Shown here: in pieces, positions 7,205-7,263 of the stretch | Layout of the letters: every line of letters begins with the position of its first letter | How positions within the stretch are numbered: the stretch's first letter is position 1 | From: an uncultured Veillonella sp. | GTDB lineage: Bacteria; Bacillota; Negativicutes; Veillonellales; Veillonellaceae | NCBI GenBank assembly: GCA_900757715.1 | Contig: CAAEOZ010000321.1 | Span: forward strand, 1-7,263 | Direction of reading: 5' to 3' | DNA length: 7,263 nt | Notes under the pieces: model-generated | The model's input: only the letters and a program-made list of their open reading frames with translations | Databases searched by the model: none | What the model was told of the DNA's origin: nothing | Translations under genes and position numbers: made by a program

Positions 7205-7263
7205 ATCTCCGTTTTTTTGCTGATTATCTATTGACTTTCAAAAATAGTTCTTTTGGAACTATG
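6792..7263. other. Gene-poor right end, no confident gene
   Basis: No tRNA, rRNA, insertion sequence ends or CRISPR repeats are recognisable. The stretch holds the second copy of the 6750 repeat, the possible decayed - strand gene, two copies of TTGACTTTC (7112-7120 and 7231-7239), and a small hairpin at the edge. TTTG- and TATCTATT-like boxes near 7197-7233 are about 24 nt apart, too far for a typical Bacteroides promoter, so none is called. Confidence 0.5.
7244..7262 (-). terminator. Small hairpin at the window edge, possible - strand terminator
   Basis: ATAGTTC (7244-7250) pairs perfectly with GAACTAT (7256-7262) around a 5-nt loop. Read on the - strand the hairpin is followed by a run of Ts (positions 7243 to 7240), the layout of a weak intrinsic terminator for a leftward gene lying beyond the window. 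The stem is only 7 bp and AT-rich, so this is tentative. Confidence 0.35.

Noticed and set aside
7197..7233. Promoter pointing right from TTTG at 7197 and TATCTATT at 7225
   Set aside because: Spacing of about 24 nt is too long and the -7 box is imperfect; the gene it would serve is outside the window.
6792..7263. Insertion sequence or transposase remnant at the right end
   Set aside because: A CRKCNHTG stretch in one - strand frame hinted at a zinc-finger transposase, but no terminal inverted repeats, target duplication or DDE motifs are visible.

Overview
The window looks like Bacteroides or a close Bacteroidales relative. Codon use is moderately AT-rich, spacers are short and AT-rich without clear Shine-Dalgarno sequences, and the main content is a SusC/SusD outer-membrane pair, a hallmark of Bacteroidota polysaccharide or nutrient utilisation loci. 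I cannot name the species or the substrate.

Layout. Positions 1-6007 hold three tightly packed + strand genes: a SusC-like TonB-dependent transporter whose 5' end lies outside the window, a SusD-like surface lipoprotein, and a smaller lipoprotein of a family I do not recognise. The spacer before each of the last two genes is exactly 12 nt if the favoured starts are used, so co-transcription is very likely. A GC-rich hairpin (6036-6064) closes the unit. A fourth + strand gene (6092-6739) encodes a small basic exported protein and is followed by a perfect 19-bp inverted repeat (6744-6791), probably a strong, possibly bidirectional, terminator. The last 470 bases contain no convincing intact gene. 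They show traces of coding sequence on the - strand that switch frame and contain stops, which could be a decayed gene.

How the genes work together. SusC forms a 22-strand barrel with an N-terminal plug and draws on TonB energy. SusD is the lid-like lipoprotein that captures the ligand over the barrel. The third lipoprotein sits where SusE/SusF-type or other surface glycan-binding proteins are usually encoded and may be an accessory binding protein. No glycoside hydrolase, protease, sulfatase or regulator is visible here, so substrate assignment would need the flanking genes, particularly upstream. The SusC protein has no STN (secretin/TonB short N-terminal) domain in the visible part, which argues against direct signalling to an ECF anti-sigma factor.

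I did not find a clearly new system. The points most worth a second look are the unassigned third lipoprotein, the exported protein behind the operon, and the repeat-rich, possibly decayed region at the right end.
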